Below, one piece after another: positions 17,530-26,786 of a DNA stretch of 64,000 nucleotides. The position numbers and the translations under genes were made by a program. The notes beneath the pieces are model-generated. The model saw only the letters and a list, made by a program, of their open reading frames with translations, was not told the DNA's origin and searched no databases. This DNA comes from Hoeflea sp038900095 (GTDB lineage Bacteria > Pseudomonadota > Alphaproteobacteria > Rhizobiales > Rhizobiaceae). The stretch is taken from positions 124,001 through 188,000 of the forward strand of contig NZ_JBBMQQ010000002.1 of assembly GCF_038900095.1 (NCBI RefSeq). Reading direction: 5' to 3'. The stretch's first letter is position 1; the number at the start of each line of letters is the position of its first letter.

Positions 17530-18393
17530 ATGACAGCGATTTCCGCAAACAGACAGATGGTGCGTGCTGCGATGGCTGCTCCGTACCTTGAACGGCAACA
17601 GGAACACGATCTGGCCGTGCGCTGGAAAGACAACAAGGATCAGGACGCGCTGCACCAGATCACCATGGCGCATATGCGGCTGGTGATTTCGATGGCGGCC
17701 AAGTTCCGCAATTTCGGCCTGCCGATGAACGACCTGATCCAGGAAGGCCATGTCGGACTGCTCGAATCCGCCGCCCGGTTTGACCCGGAACGGGAGGTCC
17801 GGTTTTCAACCTACGCCACCTGGTGGATCCGGGCTTCGATCCAGGACTACGTGCTGCGGAACTGGTCCATCGTGCGCGGCGGAACGAGTTCGACCCAGAA
17901 AGCACTGTTTTTCAACTTGCGGCGGCTCCGCGCGCGGCTTGCCCAGGATGAGCCATCGCTTCCCGAAAGCGCCATCCATTCCCAGATCGCGACCACGCTC
18001 GGCGTGCGTGCCAAGGATGTCGAGGTGATGAACGCGCGATTGTCGGGATCGGATTCATCGCTGAATGCGCCGATGTCGAATGGCGAAGACGGCGCCTCGT
18101 CCGACCGGATGGATTTTCTCAAGAGCGATGAGCCGCTGCCCGACGAGCAGGTTTCGACCATCATCGACGAGGAACGCCGCAACATCTGGCTCGATGATGC
18201 GCTCAACACGCTCAATCCGCGCGAGCTTCGGATTATCCGCCAGCGGCGGCTGAGCGAGGATGGAGCGACGCTCGAAGCGCTTGGATCGGAACTCGGCATT
18301 TCCAAGGAGCGGGTACGTCAGATCGAAAACCGTGCGCTGGAAAAGCTCAAAGCGGTGCTGACGACCGAGACGCCTGAAATCGCAGGCCTCTGA
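17530..18393 (+). CDS. rpoH: RNA polymerase sigma-32 factor (RpoH2-like)
   Basis: 287-residue heat-shock-type sigma factor. Region 2 has DLIQEGHVGLLESAARFDPE, STYATWWIRASIQDYVLRNW, and the RpoH box around SIVRGGTSSTQKALFFNLRR. Region 4 ends with LGSELGISKERVRQIENRAL. ATG 17530 follows GGAGGGTG; an upstream in-frame ATG at 17374 would begin within the EcfG-type promoter and add a hydrophobic leader not seen in sigma factors. Sequence character fits RpoH2, which in rhizobia serves late-heat, oxidative and osmotic stress. It converges on the M48 protease gene. Confidence 0.93.
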   Translation: MTAISANRQMVRAAMAAPYLERQQEHDLAVRWKDNKDQDALHQITMAHMRLVISMAAKFRNFGLPMNDLIQEGHVGLLESAARFDPEREVRFSTYATWWIRASIQDYVLRNWSIVRGGTSSTQKALFFNLRRLRARLAQDEPSLPESAIHSQIATTLGVRAKDVEVMNARLSGSDSSLNAPMSNGEDGASSDRMDFLKSDEPLPDEQVSTIIDEERRNIWLDDALNTLNPRELRIIRQRRLSEDGATLEALGSELGISKERVRQIENRALEKLKAVLTTETPEIAGL

Positions 18394-18436
18394 AGGTTTC
18401 GGGAGTTCTTTCGGCGAGAGAGCTTTTGCCGCCGGA

Positions 18437-19945
18437 TTACCGGTCGGTGACGATCTTGACCTTTTGTCCCGGTGACAGGACAGATGTCGACGAGACCGCA
18501 TTGAGCAGCTTGAACAGCTCGAGTTTGCGCTCCACACCCGTCATCTTCGCGGCGAGCGACGCCACCGTATCGCCAGGGGCGACGGTGACAATCCTGATCC
18601 GCAGGGGCTGCAGGTCCCTGATTTCACGGGCGGACATCTTGCGGAAGCCGGCCCTGACGACCGAAGCAGCCGGTTCGAGCTTGTCGCTGCCGCTCGGAGC
18701 CGCGGTCAGGAACCGGTAAATCCGGTCTTTCAACCTGATCACGGTGATATCGAAGTCCCAGCGGTCGGCACTGGCGCGTGCGGTTGCGGCCGGCAAGCCG
18801 TCAACGCGGGTCTGCCTGATGGTGGACGGATCAAGACCGGTGACCCAGCCGCTGGCAATATAATCCGTCATTGATTGCCTGCTGTTGTCGGTCACGCCGT
18901 CAAAGCGGATCGCCAGATCTCCGGGGCCCGTCGCCATGACCGCATCGGCGTTGTTGTCTATGCGGAATCCTGCCGGCACCCGGAATTTCACGCCCAGAAC
19001 CGGATGGAGGAATTCGGTGCCGCGGACATATCCCTCGTTTGGACTGTCGCCAAACAGCAACCCGTCGATGCCATCGAGATAATAGTCGCGGCCGCGGTCT
19101 CCAACGCCTTCCTGACCGAATGCTCTCGCATGGTTCTTTGCCAGCTGGATCCGCTGCGGTGGGTTGGGGTGGCTGGCAAGAAAGTCGAGGCTTGAATCCG
19201 CGTCGGGGTCGACCGAGTTGAAATGCTGGTTGGCATTCATGGATTCGAGGAACCGGGCTGCCGCATAGGGGTCATATCCTGCCTCGCCGAGCATTCTGAC
19301 GCCGATGACATCGGCCTGCAGTTCCTGGTTGCGGGAGAAGGCGGCCAGGGACAGCTTGCCGCGGGCAACGGCGCGGCGGCCGGCGATGGAATTGGCGAAC
19401 AATTCCTCGGCCACCTGTCCGGCAAGTTCGACTTCCTGTTCGCGCCGCTGGCGCTCCAGTCCGTGGTTGGCGGTGACATGGGCCATTTCATGCGACAGCA
19501 CGGCGGCCACTTCCGACGCGTCATTGGCGAGTGCGAGCAGGCCGCGGGTGACGTAGAGATAGCCACCGGGCAGGGCAAAGGCGTTGACGGCGGGCGAGTT
19601 GAGCACGGTGATCCGGTAGGCCTGGCTTGGATTTTCCGAAACGAGCGTCAATGCGCCGACGATGCGGGCAACCAGCCGTTCGGTCTTGGCATCGCGGAAC
19701 TCGCCGCCATAGCTGGCGATGATTCGCGGGTGCTCGTTGGCGCCAATGCGGGTGCGTGGGTCGGAAGCACCGGCCTTTTCCGCCGTCTGCGGGGTGTCGG
19801 ACGGCCTGACGCTGGGCTGATAGACATCAACCCCGAGCGTCTGGCAGCCAAACAGCAACAGGCTGCCCGTCATCACCAGAGCGAGGCGAAGCTTGTTGCC
19901 GATCAGCGGGTTCGTTTTTGTGTGGGGCGCAGCGATCTTGGCCAT
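18437..19945 (-). CDS. M48-family zinc metalloprotease lipoprotein with LysM-like C-terminus
   Basis: 502-residue periplasmic protease of the BepA/LoiP type. The N-terminus carries a lipoprotein-like signal ending LLLFGC (C34). The zinc site is HEMAHVTANH (HExxH) with the third ligand glutamate in ELQADVIGVRML. The C-terminal ~60 residues, IVTVAPGDTVASLAAKM then L-x-PGQKVKIV, look like a LysM peptidoglycan-binding module. BepA-type proteins assist or degrade outer-membrane assembly intermediates. The role is inferred from the family. It is convergent with rpoH and preceded by a 138-bp gap. Confidence 0.9.
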   Translation of the reverse strand: MAKIAAPHTKTNPLIGNKLRLALVMTGSLLLFGCQTLGVDVYQPSVRPSDTPQTAEKAGASDPRTRIGANEHPRIIASYGGEFRDAKTERLVARIVGALTLVSENPSQAYRITVLNSPAVNAFALPGGYLYVTRGLLALANDASEVAAVLSHEMAHVTANHGLERQRREQEVELAGQVAEELFANSIAGRRAVARGKLSLAAFSRNQELQADVIGVRMLGEAGYDPYAAARFLESMNANQHFNSVDPDADSSLDFLASHPNPPQRIQLAKNHARAFGQEGVGDRGRDYYLDGIDGLLFGDSPNEGYVRGTEFLHPVLGVKFRVPAGFRIDNNADAVMATGPGDLAIRFDGVTDNSRQSMTDYIASGWVTGLDPSTIRQTRVDGLPAATARASADRWDFDITVIRLKDRIYRFLTAAPSGSDKLEPAASVVRAGFRKMSAREIRDLQPLRIRIVTVAPGDTVASLAAKMTGVERKLELFKLLNAVSSTSVLSPGQKVKIVTDR

Positions 19946-20083
19946 GGTCCGGATTGTTGTTTGGTCATCTTGATGCCGGGACGGAAGCTGAAAATCTCAC
20001 AAGCCGGAACTCAGGCTCAGGTCTATCCCAATTTGCGCCGCTTCTCCAGTGGCAAACACTCGCGTCGAAATTGTGGCGTCGCC

Positions 20084-20809
20084 TCACTCTTCGGCGCTGC
20101 CCCCAAGGTATGCCGCCAGATCCGGCAGATCGTGGCGTTGGAAAAAGCCTGCTGCGGGTGCATCGGCGGCAATCCGGCCTTTGGCTATGAACAGGATCTG
20201 ATCGGCTGCATTGCGGGCCTCGTCGGGGTCGTGCGTGACCATCAGCACGGTTGCGCCGACTTCTGCGCGCAGTTCGAGCATCAGGCCAAGCATGTCGGCG
20301 GCGAGGCCGGGGCCGAGGCCATCAAACGGCTCGTCGAGCAACAGCAGAGGACGGCGGCGGGCAAAGGCGCGGGCGAGCGCCACGCGCTGCCGTTCGCCAC
20401 CGGACAGGGTGGCGGGCATGCGCTTTCCAAAGCCTGCAAGGCCAACCCGTTCGAGCGCCATCTCGACCCGTGCCCAGCCGGCCTTGTCCAGCCGCAGCGA
20501 AGGATCGATGCCAAGCCCGATATTGGTGCGGATATCGAGATGGGCAAACAGGTTGTTGTCCTGAAACACCATCGAGATGCCGCGACCGGATGGCTCAAGC
20601 CCGGTGACATCCCTGCCATCAAGCAGGATCCGGCCGGCGTCCGGATTCAGGAAACCTGCGGCGAGATTGAGCAGTGTTGATTTGCCGGCGCCGGAAGGCC
20701 CGAGAATGGCGGTCACGGTCCCGGCCTCCCGCCGGAAGGAAAATTCGGTGCTGAGATTGCCGATGCCATAGACAACGCCGTCAAACACAATTGCAGGTTC
20801 ATGTGTCAT
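20084..20809 (-). CDS. thiQ: Thiamine ABC transporter, ATP-binding protein
   Basis: 241-residue ABC ATPase. Walker A is GPSGAGKST (37-45), the Q-loop is MVFQDNNLF, the signature is LSGGERQRVALARAF and the Walker B is LLLLDEPFDGLGP. The start ATG (20809-20807) overlaps the thiP stop by 4 bp (ATGA). A longer in-frame reading to 21253 runs through thiP in another frame and is not real. It is the last gene of the thiBPQ operon and energises uptake of thiamine or thiamine pyrophosphate. Confidence 0.94.
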   Translation of the reverse strand: MTHEPAIVFDGVVYGIGNLSTEFSFRREAGTVTAILGPSGAGKSTLLNLAAGFLNPDAGRILLDGRDVTGLEPSGRGISMVFQDNNLFAHLDIRTNIGLGIDPSLRLDKAGWARVEMALERVGLAGFGKRMPATLSGGERQRVALARAFARRRPLLLLDEPFDGLGPGLAADMLGLMLELRAEVGATVLMVTHDPDEARNAADQILFIAKGRIAADAPAAGFFQRHDLPDLAAYLGGSAEE

Positions 20810-22428
20810 CGTTGTCCGCTTCCGTTCCGGTTGCCGAGCCTGTCGGCCAATAGCATGAGCCCCATGGTCAACCCTCCGAGCAGCAGCGCCAGTCCGGCGG
20901 CGTCGCTGGTCCGGTAGCTTCCCAGTTTCTGGTACAAAAGCCAGGGCAGGGTCATGATCCGATCGCTGCCAAACAGCGCAATGGCACCCAGATCCCCCAG
21001 CGACAGTGCCACGGCGAAGACGAAGCCGGTCGCCAGCGCCGGCAGCATGGCCGGAATGTCGATCTGCCAGAGCCGGTTGATGCCGGCAAGGCCGAGCGAC
21101 ACGGCCAGCCTTCCGTTGCGGTCCATGGTGCTTGAATGCGCAGGCTCGATCACCCGCATGACGAATGGCAGCGCCATCAGCGCGTTGACCAGAATGATCA
21201 CCGCCAGGGGCGCGAGCAATTGCCCCGTGCCGCCGCCAAGCATGAGGAACCATCCGGCGCCGAGAACGACGGGTGGGACAAGAAGCGTCAGCGATCCGGC
21301 CGCACCCGACAATCCCGCCAGCAAGCCCATCATGGGTGAGCGGGGCGGGGTGTCGGCCGAATAGCGGGCCCGCACCAACAGGCTGGCAAGCAGGACCGAC
21401 AGGGACGCGGCGGCGACACCGATCAGCAGGCTGGTTGCCGTGGCGCGCCAGAACAGGCTGTCGCCAAGCAGGCGGGAGATATCGGCGTTCAATCCGGAAA
21501 CGATCACGGCGATCATCGGTGCGCCAACGAAAAAACCACCCAGGCCGATCAGCATCGCATCCGGGACGGCATGCAGGCCGCCTCTTGCATCCGGTCGGTT
21601 CGTGGCGCCGCCCTTGGTGTCTCCGGTATCGGTGGGAACCGAGATCAGCCTGAGCGCCAGCATCACCACCAGGGTCAGGCCGACCTGCACGAGCGAGAGC
21701 AGCACTGCCCGGCCCGGATTGAAATCAAAGCGCAGCGCCTGATAGATCGCGACTTCCAGCGTGGTTGCCGCCGGTCCGCCGCCGAGCACCAGCACGAGGG
21801 TGAAGGATGTGGCGCAGAGCATGAACACCAGTCCGGCAGCGCCCGCCGCGGCGCGGCGCATGGCCGGCCATTCGACAAGGCGGAACAGGGAAAGGCCGCC
21901 GATGCCGAGATTGGCGGCGGTCTTCCAGTATTCCGGCGGCAGGCGTTCGATCGTGGGCAGGATCAGCCGGACGGCAAGCGGCAGGTTGAAGAACACGTGG
22001 GCGATGAGAATGCCGCTGAGGCCGTAGATGGAAAACGGGGTTTCGACACCAAGAACGGACAGGCCCTTGTTGGCGATGCCATTGCGGCCCCAGATCTCGA
22101 TCAGCCCGAGGGCGGCCACCAGGGGCGGCAATCCAAGCGGTACGGCAAACAGGTTGATCAGCCAGCGCCGCCCCGGAAAGACGGGGCGGCGGGCAAGGGA
22201 GCGGGCCAGAGGCACCGCGAAAGCCACGCTGAGAAGGGTCGAGAGACCCGCCTGCAGCAGGGTGAAGCGGGTGATGCGGAGTAGGTAATCGCCCTGACCC
22301 GATGACAATCCGGCCCCACCGCCGTGAGACACGAGAACCGCCACCGGCACCGCCAACGCCAGGCCGACGCACAGCAGAGCGGCAATGCCTGCCATTCGTG
22401 ATGTGCGGTGCTCGGCCCGGGTCAGCAT
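20806..22428 (-). CDS. thiP: Thiamine ABC transporter, permease
   Basis: 540-residue fused double permease with about 12 membrane segments, the family's usual size. Two binding-protein-dependent permease halves are each marked by an EAA-like loop: one around ILPTIERLPPEYWKTAANLG, the other around MDRNGRLAVSLGLAGINRLW. It sits between thiB (10-bp gap) and thiQ (4-bp overlap). It forms the inner-membrane channel of the thiamine importer. Confidence 0.94.
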   Translation of the reverse strand: MLTRAEHRTSRMAGIAALLCVGLALAVPVAVLVSHGGGAGLSSGQGDYLLRITRFTLLQAGLSTLLSVAFAVPLARSLARRPVFPGRRWLINLFAVPLGLPPLVAALGLIEIWGRNGIANKGLSVLGVETPFSIYGLSGILIAHVFFNLPLAVRLILPTIERLPPEYWKTAANLGIGGLSLFRLVEWPAMRRAAAGAAGLVFMLCATSFTLVLVLGGGPAATTLEVAIYQALRFDFNPGRAVLLSLVQVGLTLVVMLALRLISVPTDTGDTKGGATNRPDARGGLHAVPDAMLIGLGGFFVGAPMIAVIVSGLNADISRLLGDSLFWRATATSLLIGVAAASLSVLLASLLVRARYSADTPPRSPMMGLLAGLSGAAGSLTLLVPPVVLGAGWFLMLGGGTGQLLAPLAVIILVNALMALPFVMRVIEPAHSSTMDRNGRLAVSLGLAGINRLWQIDIPAMLPALATGFVFAVALSLGDLGAIALFGSDRIMTLPWLLYQKLGSYRTSDAAGLALLLGGLTMGLMLLADRLGNRNGSGQR

Positions 22429-22438
22429 GGCAAGGGGA

Positions 22439-23449
22439 TCAGCGGCTCATGGCGCCAAGCCATTCCTCGATCCAGGCAGCACGGTTCTCCGCCACTTCCT
22501 CAGGCGAGTAGAGGAACGTCTTTTCCGGCGAGACCAGTGTGGCGAAAGCTTCCGGGAGCTCCATGGTGATTTCAGCGGCCGGCATCATCCAGTTGTTGGT
22601 GGGAATCTCGTTCTGGAAGCCCGGGGTCATCATGAAGCCCAGGAACTGACGTGCCAGATCCTTGTCCGGTGCGTTGGCGAGCAGGCCTGCGACCTCGATC
22701 TGCAGGTAATGGCCTTCGGAGAATTCGGCTGCCTGGTAGCGGTTCGTCTCCTCGGCGACCATGTGGTAGGCGGGCGAGGTGGTGTAGGAGAGAACCATCG
22801 GCGCTTCGCCCGAGGTGAACAGGCCATAGGCTTCCGACCAGCCCGGCGTGACGGTCAGGACGCGCTTGGAGAGCTTTTCCCAGGCCGCGGCGGCGTCATC
22901 GCCATAGACCGATTTCATCCACAGCAGCAGGCCCAGGCCCGGCGTCGAGGTGCGCGGATCCTGAATGACGATCTTCTGGTCCGGGTCGCCTTCGACCAGG
23001 TCCTTGAGGCTTGCTGGCGGAGTGGCGATGGTCTCGGTGTCATAGATCACGGCGAAATGGCCGTAGTCATAGGGAATGAACACCTCGTCGCTGAAGCCGC
23101 CGGGAACGGAAACCGCGTCTGTTGACAGGCCATGGTCTTCAAACAGGCCGGTGGCCTTGGCTTCGGCAACCAGGTTCGTGTCCAGTCCGAGCACGATGCC
23201 TGCCTCGGCCTTGTCACCTTCGAGCTTGAGGCGGTTCAAGAGTGCGACGCCATCGGCAACGCCGACCCATTTGAGATCGCAGCCGCACTCGGCTTCAAAG
23301 GCTTTCTCGATCTTCGGGCCGGGACCCCATTCGGCAATGAAGCTTTCATAGGTGTAGACCGTCAATGTCTTGTCGGCACTGATGGCGGGCGTGGCGAAGA
23401 AGGGAAAAAGAGCTGCCAGTGCAGCAGGGACAAATCTGTAATTGCGCAT
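22439..23449 (-). CDS. thiB: Thiamine ABC transporter, periplasmic binding protein
   Basis: 336-residue periplasmic binding protein with a Sec signal peptide (MRNYRFVPAALAALFPFFAT, cleavage near ISA-D). The mature start TLTVYTYESFIAEWGPGPKI is typical of TbpA/ThiB, as are CGCDLKWVGVADGVALLNRL and PYDYGHFAVIYDT. AGGAGG lies at 23460-23465. The gene is first of thiBPQ and lies directly downstream of a TPP riboswitch, which supports thiamine-phosphate specificity. Confidence 0.95.
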   Translation of the reverse strand: MRNYRFVPAALAALFPFFATPAISADKTLTVYTYESFIAEWGPGPKIEKAFEAECGCDLKWVGVADGVALLNRLKLEGDKAEAGIVLGLDTNLVAEAKATGLFEDHGLSTDAVSVPGGFSDEVFIPYDYGHFAVIYDTETIATPPASLKDLVEGDPDQKIVIQDPRTSTPGLGLLLWMKSVYGDDAAAAWEKLSKRVLTVTPGWSEAYGLFTSGEAPMVLSYTTSPAYHMVAEETNRYQAAEFSEGHYLQIEVAGLLANAPDKDLARQFLGFMMTPGFQNEIPTNNWMMPAAEITMELPEAFATLVSPEKTFLYSPEEVAENRAAWIEEWLGAMSR

Positions 23450-23504
23450 TGGATCGCGCCTCCTTTGGTTCAGAAAAAACAGGAATAGGCGCGATGTGCA
23501 CGTC

Positions 23505-23592
23505 TAATCCCTCCGCCGGTACAAACCGGATCAGGTTCTTCGGGTTGACCATCTGGTCTCTCAGCATGGCAGACGCCAGGCACCCCGTTAGA
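23505..23592 (-). ncRNA. TPP riboswitch (THI element) controlling thiBPQ
   Basis: Read on the minus strand, the segment shows the conserved THI-box pieces in order: GGGGTGCC, CTGAGAGACC, ACCCGAAGAACCTGATCCGG, then GTACCGGCGGAGGGATTAG. It ends about 55 bp before the thiB start, next to the AGGAGG ribosome site. It should bind thiamine pyrophosphate and turn the importer off, by ribosome-site sequestration or termination. Confidence 0.95.
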
Positions 23593-23660
23593 GCGAGACA
23601 AGACATAGAATTTCTTCCAGACGCTGGCAAGTGCGCGCAAAGCTGCTATTGGCTTGCGCC

Positions 23661-24314
23661 ATGAGTTCACATTCCACTTTTGCAATCCTGCTGGGCGGGG
23701 CGCTCGAGATTGACGACCGGGTTCTGGCACTGACCGGGGGCGCGCGGGCGATTGCTGCCGATGGCGGCATGGCGCACGCGCAAGCGCTCGGGATGACGCC
23801 CGAATTGTGGGTGGGCGATTTCGATTCAACTTCCCCTGATCTGACCACACGGCATGCGGCTATCCCGCGGCTGCCGTTCCCTGCGGAAAAGAACTTCACC
23901 GACGGCGAACTGGCCATCGAACAGGCGATCGAGCGTGGCGCCACCCGGCTGATCCTGGTCGGCTCCTTTGGCGGTGCGCGCACCGACCATGCGCTGTCGC
24001 ACCTGCTGCAGGCCGTTACGCTTGCCGAACGGGGACTGGATGTGGTGCTGACCTCCGGCGTGGAGGAGGCGGTTCCGCTGCTGCCCGGATCGCGCGATCT
24101 CGATCTTCCCGCCGGGTCGCTGTTTTCGGTTGTTGCATTCACGGCGCTGAACGGGCTCAGCCTGTCGGGGGCGAAGTATCCGCTCGACAATGCCGATATT
24201 GCATTTGGCGCGTCACGCACCATCTCGAATGTGGCCGAGGGGCGTCTGACCGCCAGCCTTGTGTCCGGACGCGCCCTCATCGTCGCCCGCCCTCATGATT
24301 TTTCCGGAGCCTGA
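23661..24314 (+). CDS. Thiamine pyrophosphokinase
   Basis: 217-residue enzyme that pyrophosphorylates thiamine to TPP using ATP. Family marks are ADGG at the end of the first beta-alpha unit, VGDFDS, KNFTDGELAIEQAI (the K-x-x-T-D-x-E motif) and GSFGGARTDHALSHLL. ATG 23661 is preferred over an upstream GTG at 23631 that falls close to the riboswitch. It is divergent from thiBPQ, so importer and kinase flank one regulatory region and form a salvage module. It ends 2 bp before the ABC-F gene. Confidence 0.92.
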   Translation: MSSHSTFAILLGGALEIDDRVLALTGGARAIAADGGMAHAQALGMTPELWVGDFDSTSPDLTTRHAAIPRLPFPAEKNFTDGELAIEQAIERGATRLILVGSFGGARTDHALSHLLQAVTLAERGLDVVLTSGVEEAVPLLPGSRDLDLPAGSLFSVVAFTALNGLSLSGAKYPLDNADIAFGASRTISNVAEGRLTASLVSGRALIVARPHDFSGA

Positions 24315-24316
24315 GC

Positions 24317-26149
24317 ATGGCGCCTCCCATTCTGAAACTTGACGACATCACGCTTTCCTTTGGAGGGACGCCACTGCTTGACGGGGCGGAGTTGCAGGTG
24401 GAACCGGGCGACCGGATCTGCCTTGTCGGTCGCAACGGTTCGGGCAAGTCGACACTGCTGAAGATCGCCGCCGGACAGGTTGAGCCACAATCGGGCGAGG
24501 TTTTCAGGCATCCGTCCTCGACCATCCGCTACCTGCCGCAGGCACCTGACTTCGAAGGCTTTTCGACGGTTCAGGCCTATGCGGAAGCGGGGCTTGGCCC
24601 GAGCGACGATCCGCACAGGGTCAGTTATCTTCTCGAGCATCTCGGCCTTGACGGGGAAGCCGATCCGCAGACGCTTTCGGGCGGCGAGGCCCGCCGGGCG
24701 GCGCTTGCGCGGGTGCTGGCGCCGGAGCCGGATATCCTGCTTCTGGACGAGCCGACCAACCATCTCGACCTGCCAACCATCGAGTGGCTGGAAGAGGAAC
24801 TCACGCGCAGCCGCGGTGCGCTGCTGGTGATTTCGCATGACCGGCGGTTTCTTGAACGGGTCAGTCGGGCCACCGTCTGGCTCGACCGTGGCCGGTCGCT
24901 CAGGCTTGATCGTGGGTTTGCGCATTTCGAGGCCTGGCGGGATTCCGTACTGGAAGCCGAAGAGCTGGAGCAGCACAAGCTCGGGCGGCAGATCGAGCGC
25001 GAGGAGCACTGGCTGCGCTATGGCGTGACGGCACGGCGCAAGCGCAACATGCGGCGGCTGTCGGATCTCAAGACCATGCGGGCCGAGCATCGCGGTCACA
25101 AGGGTCCGCAGGGGCGGATCAATGCACAGGTTGCCGAGAGCCGCGATTCGGGCAAGCTGGTGATAGAAGCGGAAGGCATCTCGAAGAGCTATGGCGATGC
25201 GCCGGCAGTGGTGCGCGATTTCTCGATGCGGATCAATCGCGGTGACTGCATCGGTATTGTCGGCCCCAACGGCGCGGGCAAGACGACGCTTCTGAAAATG
25301 CTGATCGGCGAACTTGAAACCGACACCGGCTTTGTCCGGCACGGATCGAAGCTTGACATCGCGGTTCTGGACCAGCGCCGCGAAGTGCTCAATCCGGACG
25401 AAACACTGGCGCATTATCTCACCGACGGGCGTGGCGACAGCCTGATCGTCAATGGCGAAGCCAAGCATGTCACCGGCTACATGAAGGATTTCCTGTTCCA
25501 GCCGGAGCAGGCACGGACCCCGATCCGCAACCTGTCGGGCGGCGAGAAGGCGCGGCTGGTGCTGGCGCGGATCCTGTCGCGGCCTTCCAACCTGCTGATC
25601 CTCGATGAGCCGACCAACGATCTCGACATGGAGACGCTGGACCTGCTGCAGGAAGTTGTCGCCTCCTATCCGGGAACCGTGATCCTGGTCAGCCATGACC
25701 GTGATTTTCTCGACCGGACGGTCACATCGACCCTGGCGCCGGCGAATCCGTCGCAACCGGACGGGCGATGGATCGCCTATGCCGGCGGATATTCCGACAT
25801 GCTGACGCAACGCGGCACGGAGGCGCGGGAGAAAAAGGCCCGGGCGGCACAGGAGGCCGGCAACACGGCTTCGGCGCCCAAATCCCAGGCGGCCAACCGG
25901 GATTCATCGCGCAAGCTTTCCTACAAGCAGAAATTTGCGCTGGAGTCGCTTCCCGGCAAGATCGAGGAAGCGCAGGCCAAGCTCGCGAAAATCGAGGCGG
26001 AAATGGCTGATCCGGCGCTGTTTGCCAAGGACCCGGACGGGTTTGCGGCGCGCGCCAAGACCCATGATGCGCTCAGGAGCGAGATCGAGGCGATGGAAGG
26101 CGAATGGATGGAACTCGAGATCCTGCGAGAGGAAATCGAGGGCAGCTGA
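24317..26149 (+). CDS. uup: ABC-F family ATPase, Uup-like
   Basis: 610-residue soluble protein with two ABC ATPase domains and no membrane segment. First Walker A GRNGSGKST and signature LSGGEARRAALARVL; second Walker A GPNGAGKTT and signature LSGGEKARLVLARIL; both Walker B motifs end LDEPTN. The linker between domains has RRKRNMRRLSDLKTMRAEHR. A C-terminal coiled coil (about 540-610, GKIEEAQAKLAKIEAEMADP) marks the Uup branch rather than EttA. ABC-F proteins act on ribosomes or DNA; Uup affects precise excision in E. coli. It starts 2 bp after the kinase gene. Confidence 0.9.
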   Translation: MAPPILKLDDITLSFGGTPLLDGAELQVEPGDRICLVGRNGSGKSTLLKIAAGQVEPQSGEVFRHPSSTIRYLPQAPDFEGFSTVQAYAEAGLGPSDDPHRVSYLLEHLGLDGEADPQTLSGGEARRAALARVLAPEPDILLLDEPTNHLDLPTIEWLEEELTRSRGALLVISHDRRFLERVSRATVWLDRGRSLRLDRGFAHFEAWRDSVLEAEELEQHKLGRQIEREEHWLRYGVTARRKRNMRRLSDLKTMRAEHRGHKGPQGRINAQVAESRDSGKLVIEAEGISKSYGDAPAVVRDFSMRINRGDCIGIVGPNGAGKTTLLKMLIGELETDTGFVRHGSKLDIAVLDQRREVLNPDETLAHYLTDGRGDSLIVNGEAKHVTGYMKDFLFQPEQARTPIRNLSGGEKARLVLARILSRPSNLLILDEPTNDLDMETLDLLQEVVASYPGTVILVSHDRDFLDRTVTSTLAPANPSQPDGRWIAYAGGYSDMLTQRGTEAREKKARAAQEAGNTASAPKSQAANRDSSRKLSYKQKFALESLPGKIEEAQAKLAKIEAEMADPALFAKDPDGFAARAKTHDALRSEIEAMEGEWMELEILREEIEGS

Positions 26150-26156
26150 CAAGAAA

Positions 26157-26188
26157 GTTGCGCTCAGCGGAGGCCGCTTGAGCGCAAC
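26157..26188. terminator. Bidirectional hairpin between convergent genes
   Basis: GTTGCGCTCA (26157-26166) pairs perfectly with TGAGCGCAAC (26179-26188), extended by GCGG/CCGC inside. It lies between the ABC-F gene (+) and the small unknown gene (-) and probably ends transcripts from both sides. Confidence 0.6.
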
Positions 26189-26217
26189 ATGCATTCACCA
26201 GCGCAGGGGCTGATGTT

Positions 26218-26592
26218 TCAATCGGCCTTTGTGACCGAAGCGATGACGAACGTATGCAGTTCGTCCGCACCGTGATCGCGGATCGAGATGTATTCCCCGG
26301 TCTTGAAGACGTGGTTGGAGAGCCGGAAACCGGTTTCGTCATCACTTTCGTCGGCGGGGTCATAGTCGAATACCCAGCCGCCTTTCGGATGATGGACGAG
26401 ATAGCCCAACTCGGAGCGTTCACCATCCCAGAAGCGCACAACGGTTGCCGATGACGGATCCTTTTCCCAGGCTTCCTTGTCGAGATGACCGTCCTTATCC
26501 AGCGGTGCATGGATGTCATAGCCGCGATGGACATTGCCATCGGGGAATTCCTTGTTGCGGGCCATGACCAGATGAATGTGGTAAAGCGTCAT
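26218..26592 (-). CDS. Conserved small protein of unknown function
   Basis: 124-residue acidic soluble protein beginning MTLYHIHLVMARNKEFPDGN and containing VVRFWDGERSELGYLVHHPK and GEYISIRDHGADELHTFVIA. ATG 26592 has GGAGA upstream. No family name, signal peptide or catalytic motif is recognised. Balanced composition and a good ribosome site support a real gene. It is divergent from the MoxR ATPase gene. Confidence 0.7.
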   Translation of the reverse strand: MTLYHIHLVMARNKEFPDGNVHRGYDIHAPLDKDGHLDKEAWEKDPSSATVVRFWDGERSELGYLVHHPKGGWVFDYDPADESDDETGFRLSNHVFKTGEYISIRDHGADELHTFVIASVTKAD

Positions 26593-26786
26593 GTCATTCT
26601 CCAATTGATGCGATGCGCAGGTCACGATCATCCTGTCCCGCCGTTGCGGGCGTTGCCTTGATCTGGCGCAAACTGCTGACTTTGCACACACTGCCGATCT
26701 CGCGAACGGGTTGCGTCACGCGCCCGAGTGTGGTGTTGAAGACGGTATGGAACCAAGCCGCCGGAAATGTGGTGCATGGAGGAAAT

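Noticed and set aside
20810..21253. N-terminal extension of thiQ
   Set aside because: It would overlap thiP by ~450 bp in another frame; ThiQ homology starts at the ATG overlapping the thiP stop.
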